Below are positions 38,656 through 47,327 of a stretch of 64,000 nt of DNA, piece by piece. The position numbers and the translations under genes were made by a program. The notes under the pieces are model-generated. The model worked only from the letters and a program-made list of their open reading frames with translations, ran no database searches and was not told the origin of the DNA. The stretch comes from Alkalispirochaeta americana (GTDB taxonomy: Bacteria; Spirochaetota; Spirochaetia; DSM-27196; Alkalispirochaetaceae). Numbering within the stretch: position 1 is the first letter of the stretch; each line of letters opens with the position of its first letter. The stretch spans positions 1 through 64,000 of the forward strand of contig NZ_FTMS01000011.1 of the NCBI RefSeq assembly GCF_900156105.1, given 5' to 3'.

Positions 38656-39663
38656 CTACCTCCCGGGAAGCTCTCCCCGATAGACCGCAAGGACTGCCTC
38701 GACATGGCGCCGGTGAAGGGGAGGATCGCCTTCGGGGAGCTTCTGATTGACCCTGTCCCGCACCTGATCGGGATCAAGCGAGGGCTCCTCCTGCAGGAGC
38801 TCAAGTGTCGCCGAGAGCGCACGGGGCGAAATCTCACGGAGGGATCCGAAAAACGAGCGCCCCTCCAGAAATACCACACCCCGCCGGACCATATCCAGCT
38901 CCTCCGATACCTGTTCAAAGTTTTCCCGAAATACCCGGGAGAGATCCTCCGCACGCTCGGCCAGAGCACTTTCCTGAGCCAGCCGCTGGTCCTTCATCAG
39001 TCGGGTTTGCTCCCGCAGAGCCACCCTGAGAGCCTCCTCAAGGGCCTCCATATCCCGCTGCTGCTGCTCAAGACGCTGCGCCAGGTAGTAGGGATCGGAA
39101 CTCCTGATATATCCGGCAGGGTTTTCCACAGCCCCCACCACCCGTTCAGAGAGCTGCCGGGGCGTCAAAAACTGCCCGTGGATACGGAGAGAAAAGTTCT
39201 CTACCATAAGCCGAAAATCATAGGACCAGGAATCCTCAAAGACAAATCGCATCCCCCCCGGAAGATAGGGGCGATAATCAACCCCCTGAAGGAGATATTC
39301 ACGAGGAACAACCCCCGCGGTAATACGCCGACCTTCTACGGAGAGACGCACCCTTCCAATTTGCAACCCTGGCAAGGCAGCAAGAAACTCGTGCAGTTGA
39401 AGGAAGCGGCCGATCTCTTCAGGACCCAGCCCCGTGGTGGAAGAAATTGAAACAGAGAAGTTCTGGTGGTGCCGGAGCTCTCCCACAACACGAGGCCCCT
39501 CCTGTTGAAAGGAGATGACGGTGTACCCTTGATCCTCGAGCTCTCTCTGGAGAGGAACGGTATCCTGCGCAGCTACGTGATCCAGCAGGAGAACCTGAAG
39601 GACAAAGACCAGAGCAACCTGGATGAGCAACCTGGTCCGATAAAACGCTTTGCCACCACTCAT
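38656..39663 (-). CDS. Exported coiled-coil protein in cyclase operon
   Basis: Unrecognised 335-residue protein. An N-terminal hydrophobic segment (TRLLIQVALVFVLQVLLLD) acts as signal peptide or anchor. Residues ~35-180 look like paired alpha/beta modules (QDTVPLQRELEDQGYTVISF, FLAALPGLQIGRVRLSVEG). Residues ~190-280 are a coiled coil (LEQQQRDMEALEEALRVAL). The C-terminal part ends in HRRHVEAVLAVYRGELPGR. ATG 39663 is preceded by GGGGGG and starts 1 nt after the upstream stop, so it is coupled to the next gene. It is likely periplasmic and may partner the membrane-bound cyclase. Confidence 0.6.
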   Translation of the reverse strand: MSGGKAFYRTRLLIQVALVFVLQVLLLDHVAAQDTVPLQRELEDQGYTVISFQQEGPRVVGELRHHQNFSVSISSTTGLGPEEIGRFLQLHEFLAALPGLQIGRVRLSVEGRRITAGVVPREYLLQGVDYRPYLPGGMRFVFEDSWSYDFRLMVENFSLRIHGQFLTPRQLSERVVGAVENPAGYIRSSDPYYLAQRLEQQQRDMEALEEALRVALREQTRLMKDQRLAQESALAERAEDLSRVFRENFEQVSEELDMVRRGVVFLEGRSFFGSLREISPRALSATLELLQEEPSLDPDQVRDRVNQKLPEGDPPLHRRHVEAVLAVYRGELPGR

Positions 39664-39664
39664 A

Positions 39665-41116
39665 CTATTCCCCCCCCTGAAGATCAATCAGAATGCGATC
39701 AAAGGCGCGCAACCCCTCATCCTCGCTCCGGGCCCAAACCTGACCATCTTCTTCGTAGAACTGAACCCGCCCCACCAGCTCATCATCACGGCGGAAGACA
39801 TATCCCAGCGCCTCTTGCGGGAGCGCAACCAGGGGGTGAACATAGACGTGTATTGCTTCAGGATCTCTGGGATCGAGGATGTAGCCACTCTCTCCCTGAA
39901 TCAGACTCAACTCGTCCAGGGCGTAATGGAACCGCTCCAGGGCTTCCTCCCGAGCTTTCAGAGTATCGGCTTTCCGCTGGAGCGCATCACCTCTCTCTTC
40001 TACCAGATCCCCCAGACCCCGCCAGACCATTTCGTAACCGCTCACCAGGTGCTGAAGCCGAACCTCAAGCTGAGCCAGGGCGGGAGAAAGAGAGTTCTCG
40101 TAGGGAATCTGCCGGAGGCGTCCAAGCAGTTTCCGAAGCTCCTCATGGCGGGAAACAAAGTCGTTGTAGTCACGACGATCAGCAATATCGGTCTCGGCCA
40201 GGACAGTTCGGTACTCACCGGGCTCGGCCCATGCTTCGGGAGCATCCAGGGGGGCATCCAGAAGAGGTGCCACGGGGTCACGAGAGAGGTCCGGGTCAAA
40301 GCGGTTCCGCAGGAACGCTTCATTCTCGCGATTCCGTGCCCGCAGGGCAGCCACGACCTCCCTCTGATGAGCTTCAAGGGCCTCTAGCTCATGGCGGTGA
40401 CCGGCGAGGAGTTGATCAATCTCCCCTTCATAGCGATCGCGGAGCTGCTGCATCTCCATCTCGAAAAGCCGTTGCTGATTATTCAGAACCTCTTCCTGTT
40501 CCCGGGCCCGCTCCAGCTGGCGGCTGTCATACTGCGCAATCGCAGCCTCCAGCTCTTCCATTTCCTCTGCCAGAAGGCGATCGGCCCGGACGAACTCTTC
40601 CTGAACCAGCATAATCTGCTGCTCAGTTTCCTGTCGAAGCCTTGCCGCCTGAAGCGTCCGTTCCCGGGGGGCCAACCCCGAGTCACCCAGAAGCGAGAGC
40701 TCCCGCTCAAGACTCCGTTCAAGGGAACGCACCTGTCCATCCCGTTCATTGGTCAAGCGATTTCGTTCTCTGATCGTGATATCGTAGCGGTTTTGCAAGC
40801 GTTGAGCTTCGTCCAGGAGATCTCTCAGGTTCACATCGGCAAAATCATCGATATCCATGGCAATAGCCAGGCTCGATTCCTCTATGAAGCGGGTAACCAT
40901 GATGACTACCACAGAAAAAACCACCACCAGCAACAGAATAGACAAGGGAATGATGAGGCTCCGGTTTTTTTTTGTCTTGGCAAATTCCGCCTCAAGGTCA
41001 TACCGGTCCTGACCCTGGCGGAACTCCCTCATGATATCCTGGAGAAACCGCTCCTTGCTCCTGGCCAGGATTTGCGACTGTGAATGGACCTTTTCTACTT
41101 CTCTGTCATTGTCCAT
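39665..41116 (-). CDS. Membrane-anchored coiled-coil protein in cyclase operon
   Basis: Unrecognised 483-residue protein. A short cytoplasmic N-terminus is followed by one transmembrane helix at about residues 53-75 (SLIIPLSILLLVVVFSVVVI). A very long coiled coil then spans ~85-290 (LLDEAQRLQNRYDITIRER, RLRQETEQQIMLVQEEFVR). The C-terminal ~80 residues form a compact domain (GYILDPRDPEAIHVYVHPL, ELVGRVQFYEEDGQVWARSED) resembling a small beta-barrel. ATG 41116 overlaps the cyclase stop by 22 nt. The long rod suggests a periplasmic spacer or adaptor. Confidence 0.65.
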   Translation of the reverse strand: MDNDREVEKVHSQSQILARSKERFLQDIMREFRQGQDRYDLEAEFAKTKKNRSLIIPLSILLLVVVFSVVVIMVTRFIEESSLAIAMDIDDFADVNLRDLLDEAQRLQNRYDITIRERNRLTNERDGQVRSLERSLERELSLLGDSGLAPRERTLQAARLRQETEQQIMLVQEEFVRADRLLAEEMEELEAAIAQYDSRQLERAREQEEVLNNQQRLFEMEMQQLRDRYEGEIDQLLAGHRHELEALEAHQREVVAALRARNRENEAFLRNRFDPDLSRDPVAPLLDAPLDAPEAWAEPGEYRTVLAETDIADRRDYNDFVSRHEELRKLLGRLRQIPYENSLSPALAQLEVRLQHLVSGYEMVWRGLGDLVEERGDALQRKADTLKAREEALERFHYALDELSLIQGESGYILDPRDPEAIHVYVHPLVALPQEALGYVFRRDDELVGRVQFYEEDGQVWARSEDEGLRAFDRILIDLQGGE

Positions 41117-42795
41117 ATTCCATCCCACCCTTCCGGGGCCTCTCGACCATGGATGCGTTCCTTGAAAATGTTTGCCACGGGAAGCGACGAGGCCTGGAAG
41201 AGGGAAAAAGCCTCCGGCCATGCCCCCTGATAGTAAAGATTCAGAGCTTCGGAAAAATGAGCGATTCCCCGGCGAAATTCCTCGTCCAGAGATGTTGCCT
41301 CCAGGGGCCAGAAGATCTTCTTGCCCTGGGTCTTTCCCTTCACCTGGACAAGATCAAGTTCTACAAAGGCGTACTGATCGGTGAAGGCCTCAACTTCATC
41401 CTTCACGTACTCCGAACAAACGAGAGGAACCTTGTAGAACCGGGTAAGCCCCTCCAGACGGGCAGCGCTGTTCACATTGTCCCCGATAACGGTATTCACC
41501 ATACGCTCGTAGCTGCCGATGTTTCCGTAGAATACCATTCCTCCGTCGAGACCGACGCCCACATCCAGAAGCACCGCCCGGTAGACGTACTGCTCCTCTT
41601 CCGTGAGAAAACCCCGCTCCTCCATGATCTGATCACGCCGCTTCCGCATCTCCCGCCGCAACGATGCGGCCACCCGGTTTACCGCAAAGGCAGCCTGCAG
41701 GGCCTGGACACTTTTCGGAGTAGAGTCAGCCTCAACCGTGCCAAAAACAGCGAGCAAGGCGTCGCCAATGATGGAACCGATATCGCCACCCGCCTCATGA
41801 ATATGGTGAATTGCCTGATCGTAGTGGATGTTCAGGAGCTTGATGATGTCAGTCCCCAGGGCCTCGGTCATGAAGGTGAAGTTCTTGATATCGGTGAAGA
41901 GGATCGTCAGATCCCGCTTTACCCCTTCCAGACGAATTTCTCGTTCCTCGTAAGCCTTGGCCGCCACATCCCGGGCAACGAACTTCTTGAAGATTGTCAT
42001 GAGGTTGTCGATGGTGTTGGAGAGAGAGTTGAACGCCATTCCCAGGTAGGTCACATCGTCGTTGGGCGCTCCCTCCAGCTCCATGAGCGAGAGCGCCTGA
42101 TCTTCGTGCATCTTCATGATGTTGTCCGTGATGACCCGCACAAAACGCAGGATATGCCGGATTATGAGAATTCCGATAACGGCGAAGATCATCGTTACGA
42201 AAAGAATAATCCCTGAGACATTGCGGAAAATTTCCGCGGAGTCAGCGTAAAACTCGGAAAGCTCCTCCGCCCGGATCTGGAAAAATCCCCAGGCCTGGTT
42301 GTACTTGTAGACGCCGAAGTAGCTGAAATCCCCGTAGCGGAACCGCAGGGTTCCTTCCTCAACTCCGTTTTCAAGGGCTGAGGCCATCTCATTCAGGGCC
42401 CTGCGGTCCGGAAAGGAACCGTCTTTTGTGGCGGTGCCAGCCAGAAAAAAAATATCTCCCCGGGGATCAACACCGAGACTCAGCGACCGCTCGCCCCTGT
42501 GGTTACGCTGCGCTGCAGCGGCCATGCTGGTAACGGCAGCCTCTTCGTCGGGGTTGAAAAGAAATATTTCCCGCTGGTTGTTGGCAAAGACATGGAGCTC
42601 CTTGAGATCTTTTACCAGAAGCTGGTTCAGGAGCCGTATCTGCTCTCCCCTGTTGAGGATAAGATTGAGATAGTTCGTGGTGAAGTTGGAGATCAGGAGA
42701 AAAATCACGAATACTGCCACGATCTTGAGCCCCAAGGGAACAACACGAACAGCGCCGACCTTGTGGCCCAAGAAGTGGGTTAGAAAATTTCTCAT
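41095..42795 (-). CDS. Membrane-bound class III adenylate/guanylate cyclase
   Basis: Signalling cyclase of 566 residues. Two transmembrane helices (~22-42 and ~195-215) bracket an extracytoplasmic sensor domain. A HAMP-like linker follows (RHILRFVRVITDNIMKMHED). The catalytic domain reads LTILFTDIKNFTFMTEAL with the first metal Asp, GSIIGDALLAVFG with the second, and TVIGDNVNSAARLEGL with the transition-state Asn and Arg. The usual substrate-specifying Lys just before IGD (KFIGD) is Ser here (SIIGD), so nucleotide specificity or activity is uncertain. The cyclase leads a three-gene operon with two coiled-coil proteins. Confidence 0.85.
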   Translation of the reverse strand: MRNFLTHFLGHKVGAVRVVPLGLKIVAVFVIFLLISNFTTNYLNLILNRGEQIRLLNQLLVKDLKELHVFANNQREIFLFNPDEEAAVTSMAAAAQRNHRGERSLSLGVDPRGDIFFLAGTATKDGSFPDRRALNEMASALENGVEEGTLRFRYGDFSYFGVYKYNQAWGFFQIRAEELSEFYADSAEIFRNVSGIILFVTMIFAVIGILIIRHILRFVRVITDNIMKMHEDQALSLMELEGAPNDDVTYLGMAFNSLSNTIDNLMTIFKKFVARDVAAKAYEEREIRLEGVKRDLTILFTDIKNFTFMTEALGTDIIKLLNIHYDQAIHHIHEAGGDIGSIIGDALLAVFGTVEADSTPKSVQALQAAFAVNRVAASLRREMRKRRDQIMEERGFLTEEEQYVYRAVLLDVGVGLDGGMVFYGNIGSYERMVNTVIGDNVNSAARLEGLTRFYKVPLVCSEYVKDEVEAFTDQYAFVELDLVQVKGKTQGKKIFWPLEATSLDEEFRRGIAHFSEALNLYYQGAWPEAFSLFQASSLPVANIFKERIHGREAPEGWDGIWTMTEK

Positions 42796-42861
42796 ATCTG
42801 TCCTTCAGTATAACAGATACGGGCAACTTTGCTGAGGGATATCAGCAAAATAAATCAAAAA

Positions 42862-43512
42862 TTACACTTCCCGGATATCAATTACCTCGAGAATATGTTT
42901 TTCCACGGAAGAGAGGAACTGTTCGCGGGTCATGCCGGTGACCTTCATGATGCAGAGGGCATCGGTGGGTCGCTCCCCGGGCCAGGTGCCAATAGAGACA
43001 ATATTGCCGTTATGATCGGACACGTCGCTTCCAAGCTTTGCCAGCTCTCCCGGCTCCTCGGGGATCCGCAAGGTGGCTCGCAGCCCTTTTTCACGCGTGC
43101 CAAAGAGATCAATGAAGAGGCGGAACATATCGGACTCGGTGATGATTCCCACGGGATAATTATCTTCGTCCACAATAGGAAGACAACCGATATCATGGTC
43201 CACCATTTTTCGGGCTGCATCTTCCACCAGATCCTGGGGATGGGCCGAGACAACTTTCTTGGCCATCACACTCCCCACGGAGAGCTTCGAGAGGAGGCGA
43301 GTCATCTCGTAGACATCCAGCGTTGAGGCCGGCGATGGAGACGCGTAGAGGAGATCCTTCTCACTCACAATTCCCACCAGCTTTTTTGTATGGTCGTCGA
43401 TCACCGGAAGGTGGTGAATATTCTCCCGGCGCATCGTCTCCTGCGCATCCGTGACGGTTGTCTTTGGATGGGCCACAAACAAATTGCGACTCATGATGTT
43501 CTTTACCAGCAT
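42862..43512 (-). CDS. CBS-pair protein with C-terminal ACT domain
   Basis: Cytoplasmic regulatory protein, 216 residues. Two CBS domains (MLVKNIMSRNLFVAHPKTTV, HHLPVIDDHTKKLVGIVSEKDLL, LSVGSVMAKKVVSAHPQD, GCLPIVDEDNYPVGIITESD) form an adenine-nucleotide-binding module. Residues ~145-216 form an ACT-like domain (LRATLRIPEEPGELAKLGSD), which may sense an amino acid. This CBS-ACT layout resembles AcuB-type proteins. ATG 43512 is chosen over the upstream GTG 43542 because it matches the family start. It is upstream of, and codirectional with, the Liv transporter genes. Confidence 0.8.
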   Translation of the reverse strand: MLVKNIMSRNLFVAHPKTTVTDAQETMRRENIHHLPVIDDHTKKLVGIVSEKDLLYASPSPASTLDVYEMTRLLSKLSVGSVMAKKVVSAHPQDLVEDAARKMVDHDIGCLPIVDEDNYPVGIITESDMFRLFIDLFGTREKGLRATLRIPEEPGELAKLGSDVSDHNGNIVSIGTWPGERPTDALCIMKVTGMTREQFLSSVEKHILEVIDIREV

Positions 43513-43606
43513 TTGACGCCCTTTCTTCCCTTGGTATATCACCCGCCCACGAGGGCAAGCCCCCTCATGAGCATCATCGAAAACCGGTCTGGCTCTATTA
43601 TACTCG

Positions 43607-44314
43607 CTAAACGCCGAGATAGGCGGCTTTCACCTCGGGATTTTCCAGCAAGTTCGCGGCTGTATCAGACAGCGTTATCCGACCGTTTTCCATTACATAG
43701 CCCCGGTGCGCGACTTTAAGCGCCTGGTTGGCGTTTTGCTCCACCAGGAAGATCGTCGTTCCGTTTTCGCTGTTTATCTGGCTAATGATCTCAAAAATCT
43801 GTTGTACGATCAGCGGGGCCAGCCCCAGACTCGGTTCATCCAGCAACAGCAGTTTTGGACGAGCCATGATCGCCCGGGAAATCGCCAGCATTTGCTGCTC
43901 ACCTCCCGAGAGGGTCCCCCCGGCCTGCCCTCGCCGCTCGGCGAGAATAGGGAAGAGCGAATAGACGTACTCAAGATCACGCTTTATTCCATCCCGGTCG
44001 CGCCGGAGCAGAGCGCCCATATCGATGTTCTCCCGCACCGTGAGGTGGGGAAAAATGCGCCGTCCTTCGGGGACCTGGGATATACCCCTCCCCACAATAC
44101 GATCGGGATCAACCCCCAGGAGGGATTGCCCCTCGAAGACCAGCTCCCCCTCCCGGGGAGGAACAACGCCGGAGATTGACATGAGCGTTGTCGATTTACC
44201 AGCTCCGTTTGCGCCGATGAGCGTGATAATCTCTCCCCGGTCTATGACGAGGTCTATCCCCTTGAGAGCCTGAATGTTTCCATAGTAGGTGCTGATGTTT
44301 CGGAGCTCAAGCAC
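43607..44314 (-). CDS. livF: Branched-chain amino-acid ABC transporter ATPase LivF
   Basis: ATPase subunit of the Leu/Ile/Val importer, 235 residues. Walker A is LIGANGAGKSTTLMSISG, the ABC signature is TLSGGEQQMLAISRA, and Walker B is KLLLLDEPSLGLAPLI. It is the last gene of the livJ-H-M-G-F order and overlaps livG by 8 nt. The start fits LivF proteins, which begin MLELRNISTYYGN. Confidence 0.94.
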   Translation of the reverse strand: MLELRNISTYYGNIQALKGIDLVIDRGEIITLIGANGAGKSTTLMSISGVVPPREGELVFEGQSLLGVDPDRIVGRGISQVPEGRRIFPHLTVRENIDMGALLRRDRDGIKRDLEYVYSLFPILAERRGQAGGTLSGGEQQMLAISRAIMARPKLLLLDEPSLGLAPLIVQQIFEIISQINSENGTTIFLVEQNANQALKVAHRGYVMENGRITLSDTAANLLENPEVKAAYLGV

Positions 44315-45095
44315 TGACGTCCTCCCCCAGGTAGGCCTTGATTACTGCGGGATCATTGCGAACTTCCTCGGGCGTTCCCGTGGCTATCATTTTTCCGTAG
44401 TCCATCACATAGATCCGCTCCGACAGGGACATGACCAAGCTCATATCATGCTCGATCAGAAAGATTGAAACCTTCTCGGTGTCGCGTATCTTCAGTATCA
44501 GCGACTCCAGCGTTTTGGTCTCCTGCGGATTCATTCCCGCCGCAGGTTCGTCCAGCAGGAGCAGAAAAGGCTCCGTTGCCAGAGCCCGGGCAATCTCCAG
44601 ACGCCGCTGGGCACCGTACGGAAGGTTTCGGGCCAAATCATTGGCATACTGCCCAAGATTCAGTTTTTTTAGAATCTCGTAGCTGTCGTGAAGAACCTGC
44701 TCCTCCTCCGCTTTTGTTCCGGGGGGACGGAAAATTGCCCCCACGATTCCTGTCTTGAGCCGATTGTGGCGACCGATCATCACGTTTTCCAGAACGGTCA
44801 TGTTAGGAAAGAGCCGTATATTCTGGAAGGTCCGGGCCAGGCCCTTGGCGGAAATGCGACTGGGTTTTGCCCCTTTTATCGATTGCAACTCTCCCTGGGG
44901 GGGGCAGATCATTACATCGCCGCCCGTTGGGGTGTAGACTCCGGTGACACAATTGAAAAAGGTGGTCTTGCCCGCGCCGTTGGGGCCAATCAGGGCGATG
45001 ATCTCGCCCTGTTGCATTCCGATGTTCACGCGGTTCACCGCACGAAGACCACCGAAGTCCATGGTCATGTTCTTTACTTCGAGAATCCGGCTCAT
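44307..45095 (-). CDS. livG: Branched-chain amino-acid ABC transporter ATPase LivG
   Basis: Second ATPase subunit, 262 residues. Walker A is LIGPNGAGKTTFFNCVTG, the signature is the LivG-type LPYGAQRRLEIARALA, and Walker B is FLLLLDEPAAGMNPQET. It overlaps livM by 4 nt (ATGA). Confidence 0.94.
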   Translation of the reverse strand: MSRILEVKNMTMDFGGLRAVNRVNIGMQQGEIIALIGPNGAGKTTFFNCVTGVYTPTGGDVMICPPQGELQSIKGAKPSRISAKGLARTFQNIRLFPNMTVLENVMIGRHNRLKTGIVGAIFRPPGTKAEEEQVLHDSYEILKKLNLGQYANDLARNLPYGAQRRLEIARALATEPFLLLLDEPAAGMNPQETKTLESLILKIRDTEKVSIFLIEHDMSLVMSLSERIYVMDYGKMIATGTPEEVRNDPAVIKAYLGEDVSA

Positions 45096-46342
45096 TCCTG
45101 GGCCTCCCCGTGAAAGGTATAAGCTCGGCGTTTCTTCTGGATCAGCCCGCCGGGACGAAAAACCATCATCACCACAAGCACCGCGCCAAAGATCAGCATC
45201 CGATAGTCCGAAAAAGCCCTCAGGTATTCAGGAATAAGAATCAGCCCCAGAGCGCCAATAATAACGCCGGGAATGGACCCCATCCCTCCCAAAACCACGC
45301 AGGACAAGACGATAATGGATTGCCAGACGGTGAAACTTGCAGGGTTTATAAAAGCTGTCCGGGATGCAAAGATCACACCGGCAGCTCCTGCCCAGAGAGA
45401 GCCCAGGGCAAAGGCCGTGAGCTTTGTTCGGGCAATGTCGATACCCATGGCTTCTGCGGCTATTTCGTCCTCCCCCATGGCTACCAGAGCCCGGCCCAGG
45501 CGGGAGTTCTCGAAGCGCCAGACAACAAAAACCGTAAGAACCACAGCACCAAGTACGATGTAGTAGATGTAGGTCGAGACCTGGGAGAGATTCATGGTAA
45601 CACCGAAGAAGGAAGGCCGCGCAATCCCGCTGATTCCGGCAGGCCCCCCCGTGAGCTCCCGGGCATTGTTCAGGACGATTCGCACGATCTCGGCGAATCC
45701 CAGGGTAACAATGGCCAGATAATCACCCCGCAGGCGAAGAACAGGAAGTGCCAGGAGCACCCCCGCAACCATGCTGAAAAGGGCGCCCAAGGGAAGGGCG
45801 AACCAGAATCCCAGACCAAAATAGTGGTGGAGCAACCCGTAGGTGTAGGCACCCACGGCGAAAAACGCGATGTATCCCAGGTGGAGCATATTCCCGAGGC
45901 CGATAACGATATTCAGCCCCAAAGCGAGGATCACGTAAATCAGGGCCGAGATCATGATGTTCGTCTGGTAGAGAGATCCCACCAGAGGGAAGATGAGGGC
46001 CGCCACCAGGAGTGCCACCATCGCTCCCTTGCGAAGAACCGGCGTCCGAGCCAGGACGAGAAGTTTTTCTTTCCAGCCACCATCGGCCGCAAGAGCCTCC
46101 CCAAGATCAGGGGTTTCATCATCGGTTTTAACCTTCTGTTTTGCCCCCTGGCTTCGCCGGGAGAGGGCAAAACGCCACAGAAGCCCGCCGAAGAAGGTTC
46201 CCAACCCGATGTACAGCATATTGTGCCACCGCCACACTACCGTCTGGGTAATAGTGTTTACCCGGATAACCATAATGGGGAAGGTGAGAAAAACAAACCA
46301 CAGCGACACCAGGGCAGTCTTTTTAATATCTTGCACCGTCAT
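45092..46342 (-). CDS. livM: Branched-chain amino-acid ABC transporter permease LivM
   Basis: Inner-membrane permease, 416 residues with about ten hydrophobic segments. It has the longer N-terminal region (two extra helices and a charged loop, SRRSQGAKQKVKTDDETPD) also seen in enterobacterial LivM. The conserved core includes ALGLNIVIGLGNMLHLGYIAF and the permease loop MGEDEIAAEAMGIDIARTK. FRPGGLIQKKRRAY closes the protein. It follows livH by 3 nt. Confidence 0.93.
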   Translation of the reverse strand: MTVQDIKKTALVSLWFVFLTFPIMVIRVNTITQTVVWRWHNMLYIGLGTFFGGLLWRFALSRRSQGAKQKVKTDDETPDLGEALAADGGWKEKLLVLARTPVLRKGAMVALLVAALIFPLVGSLYQTNIMISALIYVILALGLNIVIGLGNMLHLGYIAFFAVGAYTYGLLHHYFGLGFWFALPLGALFSMVAGVLLALPVLRLRGDYLAIVTLGFAEIVRIVLNNARELTGGPAGISGIARPSFFGVTMNLSQVSTYIYYIVLGAVVLTVFVVWRFENSRLGRALVAMGEDEIAAEAMGIDIARTKLTAFALGSLWAGAAGVIFASRTAFINPASFTVWQSIIVLSCVVLGGMGSIPGVIIGALGLILIPEYLRAFSDYRMLIFGAVLVVMMVFRPGGLIQKKRRAYTFHGEAQE

Positions 46343-46345
46343 GGA

Positions 46346-47254
46346 TCACACCTTTTGCACTTCCGGTTTTCCCAGCAGTCCGGAAGGTTTGAAGATCAGA
46401 ATCAGCACCAGGATAACAAAGGCAAAGACATCCTCGTAGACACTGGAGATATAGCCGGCGGCAAAGGCCTCGGCCATGCCAAGAACCAGACTTCCCAGAA
46501 CTGCGCCGGGAATACTGCCGATACCTCCAAGAACCGCCGCCACAAAGGCCTTGATTCCTGCAATAAATCCCACATAAAAGTTGATCTGCCCCGTGTAGGA
46601 GCTTATCAGGATTCCCCCCAGGGCTGCGGTGAAACTACCGATAATAAAGGTCCAGCTGATCACCTTGTTCACGTTGATCCCTACCAGGGTTGCCATGGTG
46701 CGGTCCTGACTGGTGGCCCGCATGGATTTTCCGATCATGGTAAACTTGATCAGAACCGTGAGCGCTACCATTACTACCGCCGTGGTCCCGAAAATGATCA
46801 ACTGCGGGCCGTTTACAATACCCCGGAGAAATCGGGGAACGGTCACGTTGGGCAGGAGCGACGGGTAGGGAAGAAAGTTTGAAGTTTGTGCCAGAAGCAC
46901 GTAATTCTGCAAAAACAGGGACATGCCGATTGCGCTGATCAAAACAGACAGACGCGGGGCCTGACGCAACGGCTTGTAGGCAAGCTTCTCGATAGTGAAG
47001 CCATAGGCCGAGGAATAGACCATAGCGATGATACTGGAAAGGATCAGGATCGCCAGTGTGGGCATTCCCGTAAAGGAAAAAACGGTCGCCATGATCAGCG
47101 CCGTAAAGGCACCTATCATGTAAATCTCGCCGTGAGCAAAGTTTATGAGCTTGATGATCCCGTAGACCATCGTGTAACCGAGGGCGAGAAGCGCGTAGAT
47201 GCTTCCCCTGGTGAGGCCGCTAAAAAACAACCGGAAAAAATAGTCTATTGCCAT
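46346..47254 (-). CDS. livH: Branched-chain amino-acid ABC transporter permease LivH
   Basis: Inner-membrane permease, 302 residues. The family start GSIYALLALGYTMVYGIIKL and INFAHGEIYMIGAF are present, as is the loop ATSQDRTMATLVGINVNKV that meets the ATPase. GLLGKPEVQKV ends the protein. A stem-loop separates it from livJ upstream. Confidence 0.94.
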   Translation of the reverse strand: MAIDYFFRLFFSGLTRGSIYALLALGYTMVYGIIKLINFAHGEIYMIGAFTALIMATVFSFTGMPTLAILILSSIIAMVYSSAYGFTIEKLAYKPLRQAPRLSVLISAIGMSLFLQNYVLLAQTSNFLPYPSLLPNVTVPRFLRGIVNGPQLIIFGTTAVVMVALTVLIKFTMIGKSMRATSQDRTMATLVGINVNKVISWTFIIGSFTAALGGILISSYTGQINFYVGFIAGIKAFVAAVLGGIGSIPGAVLGSLVLGMAEAFAAGYISSVYEDVFAFVILVLILIFKPSGLLGKPEVQKV

Positions 47255-47284
47255 GAATGGGTTCCGCCTATCATAAAATCAGAA

Positions 47285-47311
47285 CAGGCGGGCACAACGC
47301 TGGCCCGCCTG
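47285..47311 (-). terminator. Intercistronic stem-loop between livJ and livH
   Basis: CAGGCGGG (47285-47292) and CCCGCCTG (47304-47311) pair perfectly around an 11-nt loop. The next minus-strand bases are TTCTGATTTTATG. As in the galactoside operon, it follows the binding-protein gene and probably raises its transcript relative to the permeases. Confidence 0.55.
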
Positions 47312-47327
47312 CATGGTGCTGCGTTTT

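Noticed and set aside
45110-46882. 590-codon plus-strand open frame opposite livM and livH
   Set aside because: The translation is strongly hydrophilic because it mirrors two membrane proteins, and it crosses the boundary between two real genes.
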